NCBI GenBank assembly: GCA_932521035.1
Contig: OW051493.1
Coordinates: forward strand, 10,500,001-10,564,000
Reading direction: 5' to 3'
DNA from: Oscheius dolichura
Taxonomy: Eukaryota; Nematoda; Chromadorea; Rhabditida; Rhabditidae
Length of the DNA stretch: 64,000 nt
Part shown: positions 37,701 through 49,934 of the stretch, piece by piece
How the letters are laid out: each line of letters opens with the position of its first letter
How positions within the stretch are numbered: the first letter of the stretch is position 1
Translations under genes and position numbers: made by a program
The notes under the pieces: model-generated
Database searches by the model: none
Seen by the model: the letters and a program-made list of their open reading frames with translations, nothing else
Told to the model about the DNA's origin: nothing

Positions 37701-40700
37701 TTTTTTAGGGCTAGCGGATTCCTCCTTCCATTTTTTAGGGCTAACGGATTCTACCATCAATTTTTTAGGGCTAACGGATTCTACCATCAATTTTTTAGGG
37801 CTAACGGATTCTACCATCAATTTTTTAGGGCTAACGGATTCTACCATCAATTTTTTAGGGCTAACGGATTCTACCATCAATTTTTTAGGGCTAACGGATT
37901 CCTCCTTCCATTTTTTAGGGCTAACGGATTCTACCATTAATTTTTTAGGGCTAACGGATTCTACCATCAATTTGTTAGGGCTAACGGATTCTACCATCAA
38001 TTTTTTAGGGCTAACGGATTCTACCATCAATTTTTTAGGGCTAACGGATTCTACCATCAATTTTTTAGGGCTAACGGATTCTACCATCAATTTTTTAGGG
38101 CTAACGGATTCTACCATTAATTTTTTAGGGCTAGCGGATTCCTTCTTCCATTTTTGAGGGCTAGCGGATTCTTCCACCACTTTTTTAGGGCTAACGGATT
38201 CTACCATCAATTTTTTAGGGCTAACGGATTCTACCATCAATTTTTTAGGGCTAACGGATTCTACCATCAATTTTTTAGGGCTAACGGATTCTACCATCAA
38301 TTTTTTAGGGCTAACGGATTCCTCCTTCCATTTTTTAGGGCTAACGGATTCTACCATTAATTTTTTAGGGCTAACGGATTCTACCATCAATTTGTTAGGG
38401 CTAACGGATTCTACCATCAATTGTTTAGGGCTAACGGGTTCCTCCTTCCATTTTTTAGGGCTAACGGATTCCTCCTTCCATTTTTTAGGGCTAACGGATT
38501 CCTCCTTCCATTTTTTAGGGCTAACGGATTCTACCATTAATTTTTTAGGGCTAACGGGTTCTACCATCAATTTTTTAGGGCTAACGGGTTCTACCATCAA
38601 TTTTTTAGGGCTAACGGATTCTACCATCAATTTTTTAGGGCTAACGGATTCTACCATCAATTTTTTAGGGCTAACGGATTCTACCATTAATTTTTTAGGG
38701 CTAGCGGATTCCTTCTTCCATTTTTGAGGGCTAGCGGATTCCTCCTTCCATTTTTTAGGGCTAACGGATTCCTCCTTCCATTTTTTAGGGCTAACGGATT
38801 CCTCCTTCCATTTTTTAGGGCTAACGGATTCCTCCTTCCATTTTTTAGGGCTAACGGATTCCTCCTTCCATTTTTTAGGGCTAACGGATTCTACCATTAA
38901 TTTTTTAGGGCTAACGGATTCCTCCTTCCATTTTTTAGGGCTAACGGATTCCTCCTTCCATTTTTTAGGGCTAACGGATTCCTCCTTCCATTTTTTAGGG
39001 CTAACGGATTCTACCATTAATTTTTTAGGGCTAACGGGTTCTACCATCAATTTTTTAGGGCTAACGGGTTCTACCATCAATTTTTTAGGGCTAACGGATT
39101 CTACCATCAATTTTTTAGGGCTAACGGATTCTACCATCAATTTTTTAGGGCTAACGGATTCTACCATTAATTTTTTAGGGCTAGCGGATTCCTTCTTCCA
39201 TTTTTGAGGGCTAGCGGATTCCTCCTTCCATTTTTTAGGGCTAACGGATTCCTCCTTCCATTTTTTAGGGCTAACGGATTCCTCCTTCCATTTTTTAGGG
39301 CTAACGGATTCCTCCTTCCATTTTTTAGGGCTAACGGATTCCTCCTTCCATTTTTTAGGGCTAACGGATTCTACCATTAATTTTTTAGGGCTAACGGATT
39401 CCTCCTTCCATTTTTTAGGGCTAACGGATTCCTCCTTCCATTTTTTAGGGCTAACGGATTCCTCCTTCCATTTTTTAGGGCTAACGGATTCTACCATTAA
39501 TTTTTTAGGGCTAACGGGTTCTACCATCAATTTTTTAGGGCTAACGGGTTCTACCATCAATTTTTTAGGGCTAACGGATTCTACCATCAATTTTTTAGGG
39601 CTAACGGATTCTACCATCAATTTTTTAGGGCTAACGGATTCTACCATCAATTTTTTAGGGCTAACGGATTCTACCATCAATTTTTTAGGGCTAACGGATT
39701 CTACCTTCAATTTTTTAGGGCTAACGGATTCTACCATTAATTTTTTAGGGCTAGCGGATTCCTTCTTCCATTTTTGAGGGCTAGCGGATTCTTCCACCAC
39801 TTTTTTAGGGCTAACGGATTCTACCATCAATTTTTTAGGGCTAACGGATTCTACCATCAATTTTTTAGGGCTAACGGATTCTACCATCAATTTTTTAGGG
39901 CTAACGGATTCTACCATCAATTGTTTAGGGCTAACGGGTTCCTCCTTCCATTTTTTAGGGCTAACGGATTCCTCCTTCCATTTTTTAGGGCTAACGGATT
40001 CCTCCTTCCATTTTTTAGGGCTAACGGATTCCTCCTTCCATTTTTTAGGGCTAACGGATTCCTCCTTCCATTTTTTAGGGCTAACGGATTCTACCATTAA
40101 TTTTTTAGGGCTAACGGGTTCTACCATCAATTTTTTAGGGCTAACGGGTTCTACCATCAATTTTTTAGGGCTAACGGATTCTACCATCAATTTTTTAGGG
40201 CTAACGGATTCTACCATCAATTTTTTAGGGCTAACGGATTCTACCATCAATTTTTTAGGGCTAACGGATTCTACCATCAATTTTTTAGGGCTAACGGATT
40301 CTACCATCAATTTTTTAGGGCTAACGGATTCTACCATTAATTTTTTAGGGCTAGCGGATTCCTTCTTCCATTTTTGAGGGCTAGCGGATTCTTCCACCAC
40401 TTTTTTAGGGCTAACGGATTCTACCATCAATTTTTTAGGGCTAACGGATTCTACCATCAATTTTTTAGGGCTAACGGATTCTACCATCAATTTTTTAGGG
40501 CTAGCGGATTCCTCCTTCCATTTTTTAGGGCTAACGGATTCCTCCTTCCATTTTTTAGGGCTAACGGATTCTACCATCAATTTTTTAGGGCTAGCGGATT
40601 CCTCCTTCCATTTTTTAGGGCTAACGGATTCTACCATCAATTTTTTAGGGCTAACGGATTCTACCATCAATTTTTTAGGGCTAACGGATTCTACCATCAA

Positions 40701-41585
40701 TTTTTTAGGGCTAACGGATTCTACCATCAATTTTTTAGGGCTAGCGGATTCCTCCTTCCATTTTTTAGGGCTAACGGATTCCTCCTTCCATTTTTTAGGG
40801 CTAACGGATTCTACCATCAATTTTTTAGGGCTAGCGGATTCCTCCTTCCATTTTTTAGGGCTAACGGATTCCTCCTTCCATTTTTTAGGGCTAACGGATT
40901 CCTCCTTCCATTTTTTAGGGCTAACGGATTCTACCATTAATTTTTTAGGGCTAACGGAATCTACCATCAATTTTTTAGGGCTAACGGATTCTACCATTAA
41001 TTTTTTAGGGCTAGCGGATTCCTCCTTCCATTTTTTAGGGCTAACGGATTCCTCCTTCCATTTTTTAGGGCTAACGGATTCTACCATCAATTTTTTAGGG
41101 CTAGCGGATTCCTCCTTCCATTTTTTAGGGCTAACGGATTCTACCATCAATTTTTTAGGGCTAACGGATTCTACCATCAATTTTTTAGGGCTAACGGATT
41201 CTACCATCAATTTTTTAGGGCTAACGGATTCTACCATCAATTTTTTAGGGCTAGCGGATTCCTCCTTCCATTTTTTAGGGCTAACGGATTCCTCCTTCCA
41301 TTTTTTAGGGCTAACGGATTCTACCATCAATTTTTTAGGGCTAGCGGATTCCTCCTTCCATTTTTTAGGGCTAACGGATTCCTCCTTCCATTTTTTAGGG
41401 GTAACGGATTCCTCCTTCCATTTTTTAGGGCTAACGGATTCTACCATTAATTTTTTAGGGCTAACGGAATCTACCATCAATTTTTTAGGGCTAACGGATT
41501 CTACCATTAATTTTTTAGGGCTAACGGGTTCTACCATCAATTTTTTAGGGCTAACGGGTTCTACCATTAATTTTTTCGTGGCCAA
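34770..41585 (-). other. Repeat-derived open frame, 2,271 codons; coding status unproven
   Basis: Same minus-strand decapeptide frame as in copy 1, opened by the +1 unit at 41,578 and closed by INGRTR and a stop after the T7-GTGGCC unit at 34,797. Variants along it include SPQK, SPNK, SPKQ, VCPKK and VSSKK, all traceable to unit classes. It lacks any non-repeat sequence. Its near identity to the copy-1 frame follows from the segmental duplication and is not evidence for selection on a protein. Confidence 0.15.
34797..41577. repeat. Domain II block, copy 3 (nearly complete)
   Basis: From about 35,046 the unit order follows copy 1 at offset 9,245 (AGAGCT at 35,219; GGGCAAAC at 35,462). After one extra and then two extra units in the 38-unit duplication, the offset becomes 9,275 and then 9,335 through the end (GTGGCC at 41,578 against 32,243). 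The remainder of five when 9,335 is divided by 30 equals the five +1 junctions crossed. The first ~250 bp differ from copy 1. Confidence 0.92.
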
Positions 41586-42239
41586 CGGATTCTACCATCA
41601 ATTTTTTAGGGCTAACGGATTCTACCATTAATTTTGTAGGGCTAACGGGTTCTACCATCAATTTTTTAGGGCTAACGGGTTCTACCATCAATTTTTTAGG
41701 GCTAACGGGTTCTACCATCAATTTTTTAGGGCTAACGGATTCCTCCTTCTATTTTTTAGGGCTAACGGATTCTACCATTAATTTTTTAGGGCTAACGGAT
41801 TCCTCCTTCTATTTTTTAGGGCTAACGGGTTCTACCATCAATTTTTTAGGGCTAACGGGTTCTACCATTAATTTTTTTGTGGCCAACGGATTCTACCATC
41901 AATTTTTTAGGGCTAACGGATTCTACCATTAATTTTGTAGGGCTAACGGGTTCTACCATCAATTTTTTAGGGCTAACGGATTCTACCATTAATTTTTTAG
42001 GGCTAACGGATTCTACCATTAATTTTGTAGGGCTAACGGGTTCTACCATTAATTTTGTAGGGCTAACGGGTTCTACCATCAATTTTTTAGGGCTAACGGG
42101 TTCTACCATCAATTTTTTAGGGCTAACGGATTCCTCCTTCTATTTTTTAGGGCTAGCGGGTTCTACCATTAATTTTTTAGGGCTAACGGATTCCTCCTTC
42201 TATTTTTTAGGGCTAACGGGTTCTACCATTAATTTTTTT
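41578..42239. repeat. Linker copy 3 (301 bp) plus a 361-bp GTGGCC segment
   Basis: 41578-41878 matches the earlier 301-bp linkers. 41879-42239 is 12 units plus one base with several TTTTGTAGGG units and CCTTCTA units. It recurs at 44342-44702 with offset 2,463, differing by GCTAGCGGG (near 42,155) against GCTAACGGG and by a CTACTATTAA end near 44,629. Confidence 0.85.
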
Positions 42240-44040
42240 GTGGCCAACGGATTCGACCATCAATTTTTTAGGGCTAACGGATTCTACCATTATTTTTGTA
42301 GGGCTAACGGATTCCTCCTTCCATTTTTTAGGGCTAACGGGTTCTTCCTTCAATTTTTTAGGGCTAACGGATTCCTCCTTCCATTTTTTAGGGCTAACGG
42401 ATTCTACCATCAATTTTTTAGGGCTAACGGATTCTACCATCAATTTTTTAGGGCTAACGGATTCTACCATCAATTTTTTAGGGCTAACGGATTCTACCAT
42501 CAATTTTTTAGGGCTAACGGATTCTACCTTCAATTTTTTAGGGCTAACGGATTCTACCATTAATTTTTTAGGGCTAGCGGATTCCTTCTTCCATTTTTGA
42601 GGGCTAGCGGATTCTTCCACCACTTTTTTAGGGCTAACGGATTCTACCATCAATTTTTTAGGGCTAACGGATTCTACCATCAATTTTTTAGGGCTAACGG
42701 ATTCTACCATCAATTTTTTAGGGCTAACGGATTCTACCATCAATTGTTTAGGGCTAACGGGTTCCTCCTTCCATTTTTTAGGGCTAACGGATTCCTCCTT
42801 CCATTTTTTAGGGCTAACGGATTCCTCCTTCCATTTTTTAGGGCTAACGGATTCCTCCTTCCATTTTTTAGGGCTAACGGATTCCTCCTTCCATTTTTTA
42901 GGGCTAGCGGATTCTACCATTAATTTTTTAGGGCTAACGGGTTCTACCATCAATTTTTTAGGGCTAACGGGTTCTACCATCAATTTTTTAGGGCTAACGG
43001 ATTCTACCATCAATTTTTTAGGGCTAACGGATTCTACCATCAATTTTTTAGGGCTAACGGATTCTACCATCAATTTTTTAGGGCTAACGGATTCTACCAT
43101 CAATTTTTTAGGGCTAGCGGATTCCTTCTTCCATTTTTGAGGGCTAGCGGATTCTTCCACCACTTTTTTAGGGCTAACGGATTCTACCATCAATTTTTTA
43201 GGGCTAACGGATTCTACCATCAATTTTTTAGGGCTAACGGATTCTACCATCAATTTTTTAGGGCTAACGGATTCTACCATCAATTTTTTAGGGCTAACGG
43301 ATTCTACCATCAATTTTTTAGGGCTAGCGGATTCCTTCTTCCATTTTTGAGGGCTAGCGGATTCTTCCACCACTTTTTTAGGGCTAACGGATTCTACCAT
43401 CAATTTTTTAGGGCTAACGGATTCTACCATCAATTTTTTAGGGCTAACGGATTCTACCATCAATTTTTTAGGGCTAGCGGATTCCTCCTTCCATTTTTTA
43501 GGGCTAACGGATTCCTCCTTCCATTTTTTAGGGCTAACGGATTCTACCATCAATTTTTTAGGGCTAGCGGATTCCTCCTTCCATTTTTTAGGGCTAACGG
43601 ATTCTACCATCAATTTTTTAGGGCTAACGGATTCTACCATCAATTTTTTAGGGCTAACGGATTCTACCATCAATTTTTTAGGGCTAACGGATTCTACCAT
43701 CAATTTTTTAGGGCTAGCGGATTCCTCCTTCCATTTTTTAGGGCTAACGGATTCCTCCTTCCATTTTTTAGGGCTAACGGATTCTACCATCAATTTTTTA
43801 GGGCTAGCGGATTCCTCCTTCCATTTTTTAGGGCTAACGGATTCCTCCTTCCATTTTTTAGGGCTAACGGATTCCTCCTTCCATTTTTTAGGGCTAACGG
43901 ATTCTACCATTAATTTTTTAGGGCTAACGGAATCTACCATCAATTTTTTAGGGCTAACGGATTCTACCATTAATTTTTTAGGGCTAACGGGTTCTACCAT
44001 CAATTTTTTAGGGCTAACGGGTTCTACCATTAATTTTTTT
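42240..44040. repeat. Truncated block-like segment (1,801 bp)
   Basis: Sixty units plus one base. It begins with a GTGGCC unit carrying the ATTCGACC variant, contains TTTTTGAGGG units (near 42,596, 43,136, 43,346) each followed by CTTCCACCAC, and ends with the GCTAGC-CTCCTTCC alternation typical of the right end of the domain II block. It lacks the AGGGGTAAC substitution seen at the equivalent place in block copies 1-3, so it may be derived from an earlier or differently homogenised block end. Confidence 0.78.
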
Positions 44041-46865
44041 GTGGCCAACGGATTCTACCATCAATTTTTTAGGGCTAACGGATTCTACCATTAATTTTGT
44101 AGGGCTAACGGGTTCTACCATCAATTTTTTAGGGCTAACGGGTTCTACCATCAATTTTTTAGGGCTAACGGGTTCTACCATCAATTTTTTAGGGCTAACG
44201 GATTCCTCCTTCTATTTTTTAGGGCTAACGGATTCTACCATTAATTTTTTAGGGCTAACGGATTCCTCCTTCTATTTTTTAGGGCTAACGGGTTCTACCA
44301 TCAATTTTTTAGGGCTAACGGGTTCTACCATTAATTTTTTTGTGGCCAACGGATTCTACCATCAATTTTTTAGGGCTAACGGATTCTACCATTAATTTTG
44401 TAGGGCTAACGGGTTCTACCATCAATTTTTTAGGGCTAACGGATTCTACCATTAATTTTTTAGGGCTAACGGATTCTACCATTAATTTTGTAGGGCTAAC
44501 GGGTTCTACCATTAATTTTGTAGGGCTAACGGGTTCTACCATCAATTTTTTAGGGCTAACGGGTTCTACCATCAATTTTTTAGGGCTAACGGATTCCTCC
44601 TTCTATTTTTTAGGGCTAACGGGTTCTACTATTAATTTTTTAGGGCTAACGGATTCCTCCTTCTATTTTTTAGGGCTAACGGGTTCTACCATTAATTTTT
44701 TTGTGGCCAACGGATTCGACCATCAATTTTTTAGGGCTAACGGATTCTACCATTATTTTTGTAGGGCTAACGGATTCCTCCTTCCATTTTTTAGGGCTAA
44801 CGGGTTCTTCCTTCAATTTTTTAGGGCTAACGGATTCCTCCTTCCATTTTTTAGGGCTAACGGATTCTACCATCAATTTTTTAGGGCTAACGGATTCTAC
44901 CATCAATTTTTTAGGGCTAACGGATTCTACCATCAATTTTTTAGGGCTAGCGGATTCCTCCTTCCATTTTTTAGGGCTAACGGGTTCTTCCTTCAATTTT
45001 TTAGGGCTAACGGATTCCTCCTTCCATTTTTTAGGGCTAACGGATTCTACCATCAATTTTTTAGGGCTAACGGATTCTACCATCAATTTTTTAGGGCTAA
45101 CGGATTCTACCATCAATTTTTTAGGGCTAACGGATTCCTCCTTCCATTTTTTAGGGCTAACGGATTCTACCATTAATTTTGTAGGGCTAACGGGTTCTAC
45201 CATCAATTTTTTAGGGCTAACGGATTCTACCATTAATTTTTTAGGGCTAACGGATTCCTCCTTCTATTTTTTAGGGCTAACGGGTTCTACCATTAATTTT
45301 TTTGTGGCCAACGGATTCGACCATCAATTTTTTAGGGCTAACGGATTCTACCATTATTTTTGTAGGGCTAACGGATTCCTCCTTCCATTTTTTAGGGCTA
45401 ACGGGTTCTACCATCAATTTTGTAGGGCTAACGGGTTCCTCCTTCCATTTTTTAGGGCTAACGGGTTCCTCCTTCCATTTTTTAGGGCTAACGGGTTCTT
45501 CCTTCAATTTTTTAGGGCTAACGGATTCCTCCTTCCATTTTTTAGGGCTAACGGATTCTACCATCAATTTTTTAGGGCTAACGGATTCTACCATTAATTT
45601 TTTAGGGCTAACGGAATCTACCATCAATTTTTTAGGGCTAACGGATTCTACCATTAATTTTTTAGGGCTAACGGGTTCTACCATCAATTTTTTAGGGCTA
45701 ACGGGTTCTACCATTAATTTTTTAGGGCTAACGGATTCCTCCTTCCATTTTTTAGGGCTAACGGATTCTACCATCAATTTTTTAGGGCTAACGGATTCTA
45801 CCATTAATTTTTTGTGGCCAACGGATTCTACCATCAATTTTTTAGGGCTAACGGATTCTACCATCAATTTTTTAGGGCTAACGGATTCTACCATTAATTT
45901 TGTAGGGCTAACGGGTTCTACCATCAATTTTTTAGGGCTAACGGGTTCTACCATCAATTTTTTAGGGCTAACGGATTCCTCCTTCTATTTTTTAGGGCTA
46001 ACGGGTTCTACCATTAATTTTTTTGTGGCCAACGGATTCGACCATCAATTTTTTAGGGCTAACGGATTCTACCATTATTTTTGTAGGGCTAACGGATTCC
46101 TCCTTCCATTTTTTAGGGCTAACGGGTTCTACCATCAATTTTGTAGGGCTAACGGGTTCCTCCTTCCATTTTTTAGGGCTAACGGGTTCCTCCTTCCATT
46201 TTTTAGGGCTAACGGGTTCTTCCTTCAATTTTTTAGGGCTAACGGATTCCTCCTTCCATTTTTTAGGGCTAACGGATTCTACCATCAATTTTTTAGGGCT
46301 AACGGATTCTACCATTAATTTTTTAGGGCTAACGGAATCTACCATCAATTTTTTAGGGCTAACGGATTCTACCATTAATTTTTTAGGGCTAACGGGTTCC
46401 TCCTTCCATTTTTTAGGGCTAACGGGTTCTTCCTTCAATTTTTTAGGGCTAACGGATTCCTCCTTCCATTTTTTAGGGCTAACGGATTCTACCATCAATT
46501 TTTTAGGGCTAACGGATTCTACCATTAATTTTTTGTGGCCAACGGATTCTACCATCAATTTTTTAGGGCTAACGGATTCTACCATCAATTTTTTAGGGCT
46601 AACGGATTCTACCATTAATTTTGTAGGGCTAACGGGTTCTACCATCAATTTTTTAGGGCTAACGGGTTCTACCATCAATTTTTTAGGGCTAACGGGTTCT
46701 ACCATCAATTTTTTAGGGCTAACGGATTCCTCCTTCTATTTTTTAGGGCTAACGGATTCTACCATTAATTTTTTAGGGCTAACGGATTCCTCCTTCTATT
46801 TTTTAGGGCTAACGGGTTCTACCATCAATTTTTTAGGGCTAACGGGTTCTACCATTAATTTTTTT
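44041..46865. repeat. GTGGCC segments of 301, 361, 601, 721 and 841 bp
   Basis: 44041-44341 is the fourth 301-bp linker. The segments starting at 44703, 45304 and 46025 each begin with GTGGCC plus ATTCGACC, then a CATTATTTTTG unit, then TTCTTCCTTCAA units (minus-strand LKEEP). Inside the last two, GTGGCC units at 45,814 and 46,535 follow only T6, so they do not shift the register. 45304 and 46025 are close relatives that differ in the middle. Confidence 0.82.
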
Positions 46866-48670
46866 GTGGCCAACGGATTCTACCATCAATTTTTTAGGGC
46901 TAACGGATTCTACCATTAATTTTGTAGGGCTAACGGGTTCTACCATCAATTTTTTAGGGCTAACGGATTCTACCATTAATTTTTTAGGGCTAACGGATTC
47001 TACCATTAATTTTGTAGGGCTAACGGGTTCTACCATCAATTTTTTAGGGCTAACGGATTCTACCATCAATTTTTTAGGGCTAACGGATTCCTCCTTCTAT
47101 TTTTTAGGGCTAACGGGTTCTACCATCAATTTTTTAGGGCTAACGGGTTCTACCATTAATTTTTTTGTGGCCAACGGATTCTACCATCAATTTTTTAGGG
47201 CTAACGGATTCTACCATTAATTTTGTAGGGCTAACGGGTTCTACCATCAATTTTTTAGGGCTAACGGATTCTACCATTAATTTTTTAGGGCTAACGGATT
47301 CTACCATTAATTTTGTAGGGCTAACGGGTTCTACCATTAATTTTGTAGGGCTAACGGGTTCTACCATCAATTTTTTAGGGCTAACGGGTTCTACCATCAA
47401 TTTTTTAGGGCTAACGGATTCCTCCTTCTATTTTTTAGGGCTAACGGATTCTACCATTAATTTTTTAGGGCTAACGGATTCCTCCTTCTATTTTTTAGGG
47501 CTAACGGGTTCTACCATTAATTTTTTAGGGCTAACGGATTCGACCATCAATTTTTTAGGGCTAACGGATTCTACCATCAATTTTTTAGGGCTAGCGGATT
47601 CCTCCTTCCATTTTTTAGGGCTAACGGGTTCTACCATCAATTTTTTAGGGCTAACGGGTTCTACCATTAATTTTTTTGTGGCCAACGGATTCTACCATCA
47701 ATTTTTTAGGGCTAACGGATTCTACCATTAATTTTGTAGGGCTAACGGGTTCTACCATCAATTTTTTAGGGCTAACGGATTCTACCATTAATTTTTTAGG
47801 GCTAACGGATTCTACCATTAATTTTGTAGGGCTAACGGGTTCTACCATCAATTTTTTAGGGCTAACGGATTCTACCATCAATTTTTTAGGGCTAACGGAT
47901 TCCTCCTTCTATTTTTTAGGGCTAACGGGTTCTACCATCAATTTTTTAGGGCTAACGGGTTCTACCATTAATTTTTTTGTGGCCAACGGATTCTACCATC
48001 AATTTTTTAGGGCTAACGGATTCTACCATTAATTTTGTAGGGCTAACGGGTTCTACCATCAATTTTTTAGGGCTAACGGATTCTACCATTAATTTTTTAG
48101 GGCTAACGGATTCTACCATCAATTTTTTAGGGCTAACGGGTTCTACCATCAATTTTTTAGGGCTAACGGATTCCTCCTTCTATTTTTTAGGGCTAACGGG
48201 TTCTACCATTAATTTTTTTGTGGCCAACGGATTCGACCATCAATTTTTTAGGGCTAACGGATTCTACCATTATTTTTGTAGGGCTAACGGATTTCTCCTT
48301 CCATTTTTTAGGGCTAACGGGTTCTACCATCAATTTTGTAGGGCTAACGGGTTCCTCCTTCCATTTTTTAGGGCTAACGGGTTCCTCCTTCCATTTTTTA
48401 GGGCTAACGGGTTCTTCCTTCAATTTTTTAGGGCTAACGGATTCCTCCTTCCATTTTTTAGGGCTAACGGATTCTACCATCAATTTTTTAGGGCTAACGG
48501 GTTCTACCATCAATTTTTTAGGGCTAACGGATTCCTCCTTCTATTTTTTAGGGCTAACGGATTCTACCATTAATTTTTTAGGGCTAACGGATTCCTCCTT
48601 CTATTTTTTAGGGCTAACGGGTTCTACCATCAATTTTTTAGGGCTAACGGGTTCTACCATTAATTTTTTT
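46866..48670. repeat. 1.8-kb HOR, copy 1 (1,805 bp)
   Basis: GTGGCC-to-GTGGCC spacings are 301, 511, 301, 241 and 451 bp. The first two segments recur at offset 1,805 in the next copy with the same unit order. Every segment has length 30n+1, so each restarts the reading register. Confidence 0.88.
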
Positions 48671-49934
48671 GTGGCCAACGGATTCTACCATCAATTTTTT
48701 AGGGCTAACGGATTCTACCATTAATTTTGTAGGGCTAACGGGTTCTACCATCAATTTTTTAGGGCTAACGGATTCTACCATTAATTTTTTAGGGCTAACG
48801 GATTCTACCATTAATTTTGTAGGGCTAACGGGTTCTACCATCAATTTTTTAGGGCTAACGGATTCTACCATCAATTTTTTAGGGCTAACGGATTCCTCCT
48901 TCTATTTTTTAGGGCTAACGGGTTCTACCATCAATTTTTTAGGGCTAACGGGTTCTACCATTAATTTTTTTGTGGCCAACGGATTCTACCATCAATTTTT
49001 TAGGGCTAACGGATTCTACCATTAATTTTGTAGGGCTAACGGGTTCTACCATCAATTTTTTAGGGCTAACGGATTCTACCATTAATTTTTTAGGGCTAAC
49101 GGATTCTACCATTAATTTTGTAGGGCTAACGGGTTCTACCATTAATTTTGTAGGGCTAACGGGTTCTACCATCAATTTTTTAGGGCTAACGGGTTCTACC
49201 ATCAATTTTTTAGGGCTAACGGATTCCTCCTTCTATTTTTTAGGGCTAACGGATTCTACCATTAATTTTTTAGGGCTAACGGATTCCTCCTTCTATTTTT
49301 TAGGGCTAACGGGTTCTACCATTAATTTTTTAGGGCTAACGGATTCGACCATCAATTTTTTAGGGCTAACGGATTCTACCATCAATTTTTTAGGGCTAGC
49401 GGATTCCTCCTTCCATTTTTTAGGGCTAACGGGTTCTACCATCAATTTTTTAGGGCTAACGGGTTCTACCATTAATTTTTTTGTGGCCAACGGATTCTAC
49501 CATCAATTTTTTAGGGCTAACGGATTCTACCATTAATTTTGTAGGGCTAACGGGTTCTACCATCAATTTTTTAGGGCTAACGGATTCTACCATCAATTTT
49601 TTAGGGCTAACGGATTCCTCCTTCTATTTTTTAGGGCTAACGGGTTCTACCATCAATTTTTTAGGGCTAACGGGTTCTACCATTAATTTTTTTGTGGCCA
49701 ACGGATTCTACCATCAATTTTTTAGGGCTAACGGATTCTACCATTAATTTTGTAGGGCTAACGGGTTCTACCATCAATTTTTTAGGGCTAACGGATTCTA
49801 CCATTAATTTTTTAGGGCTAACGGATTCTACCATCAATTTTTTAGGGCTAACGGGTTCTACCATCAATTTTTTAGGGCTAACGGATTCCTCCTTCTATTT
49901 TTTAGGGCTAACGGGTTCTACCATTAATTTTTTT
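48671..49934. repeat. 1.8-kb HOR, copy 2 (shortened)
   Basis: Spacings are 301, 511, 211 and 241 bp. The third segment is three units shorter than in copy 1 and the following 241-bp segment is kept. The ATTTCTCC unit that follows the HOR in both copies (near 48,291 and 49,999) shows the duplication continues into the next segment. Confidence 0.84.

Noticed and set aside
25255-41585. Neurofilament-like or RNA polymerase tail-like protein from the SP-containing repeats
   Set aside because: Resemblance is limited to short Ser-Pro-Lys motifs; no flanking domain supports membership in either family.
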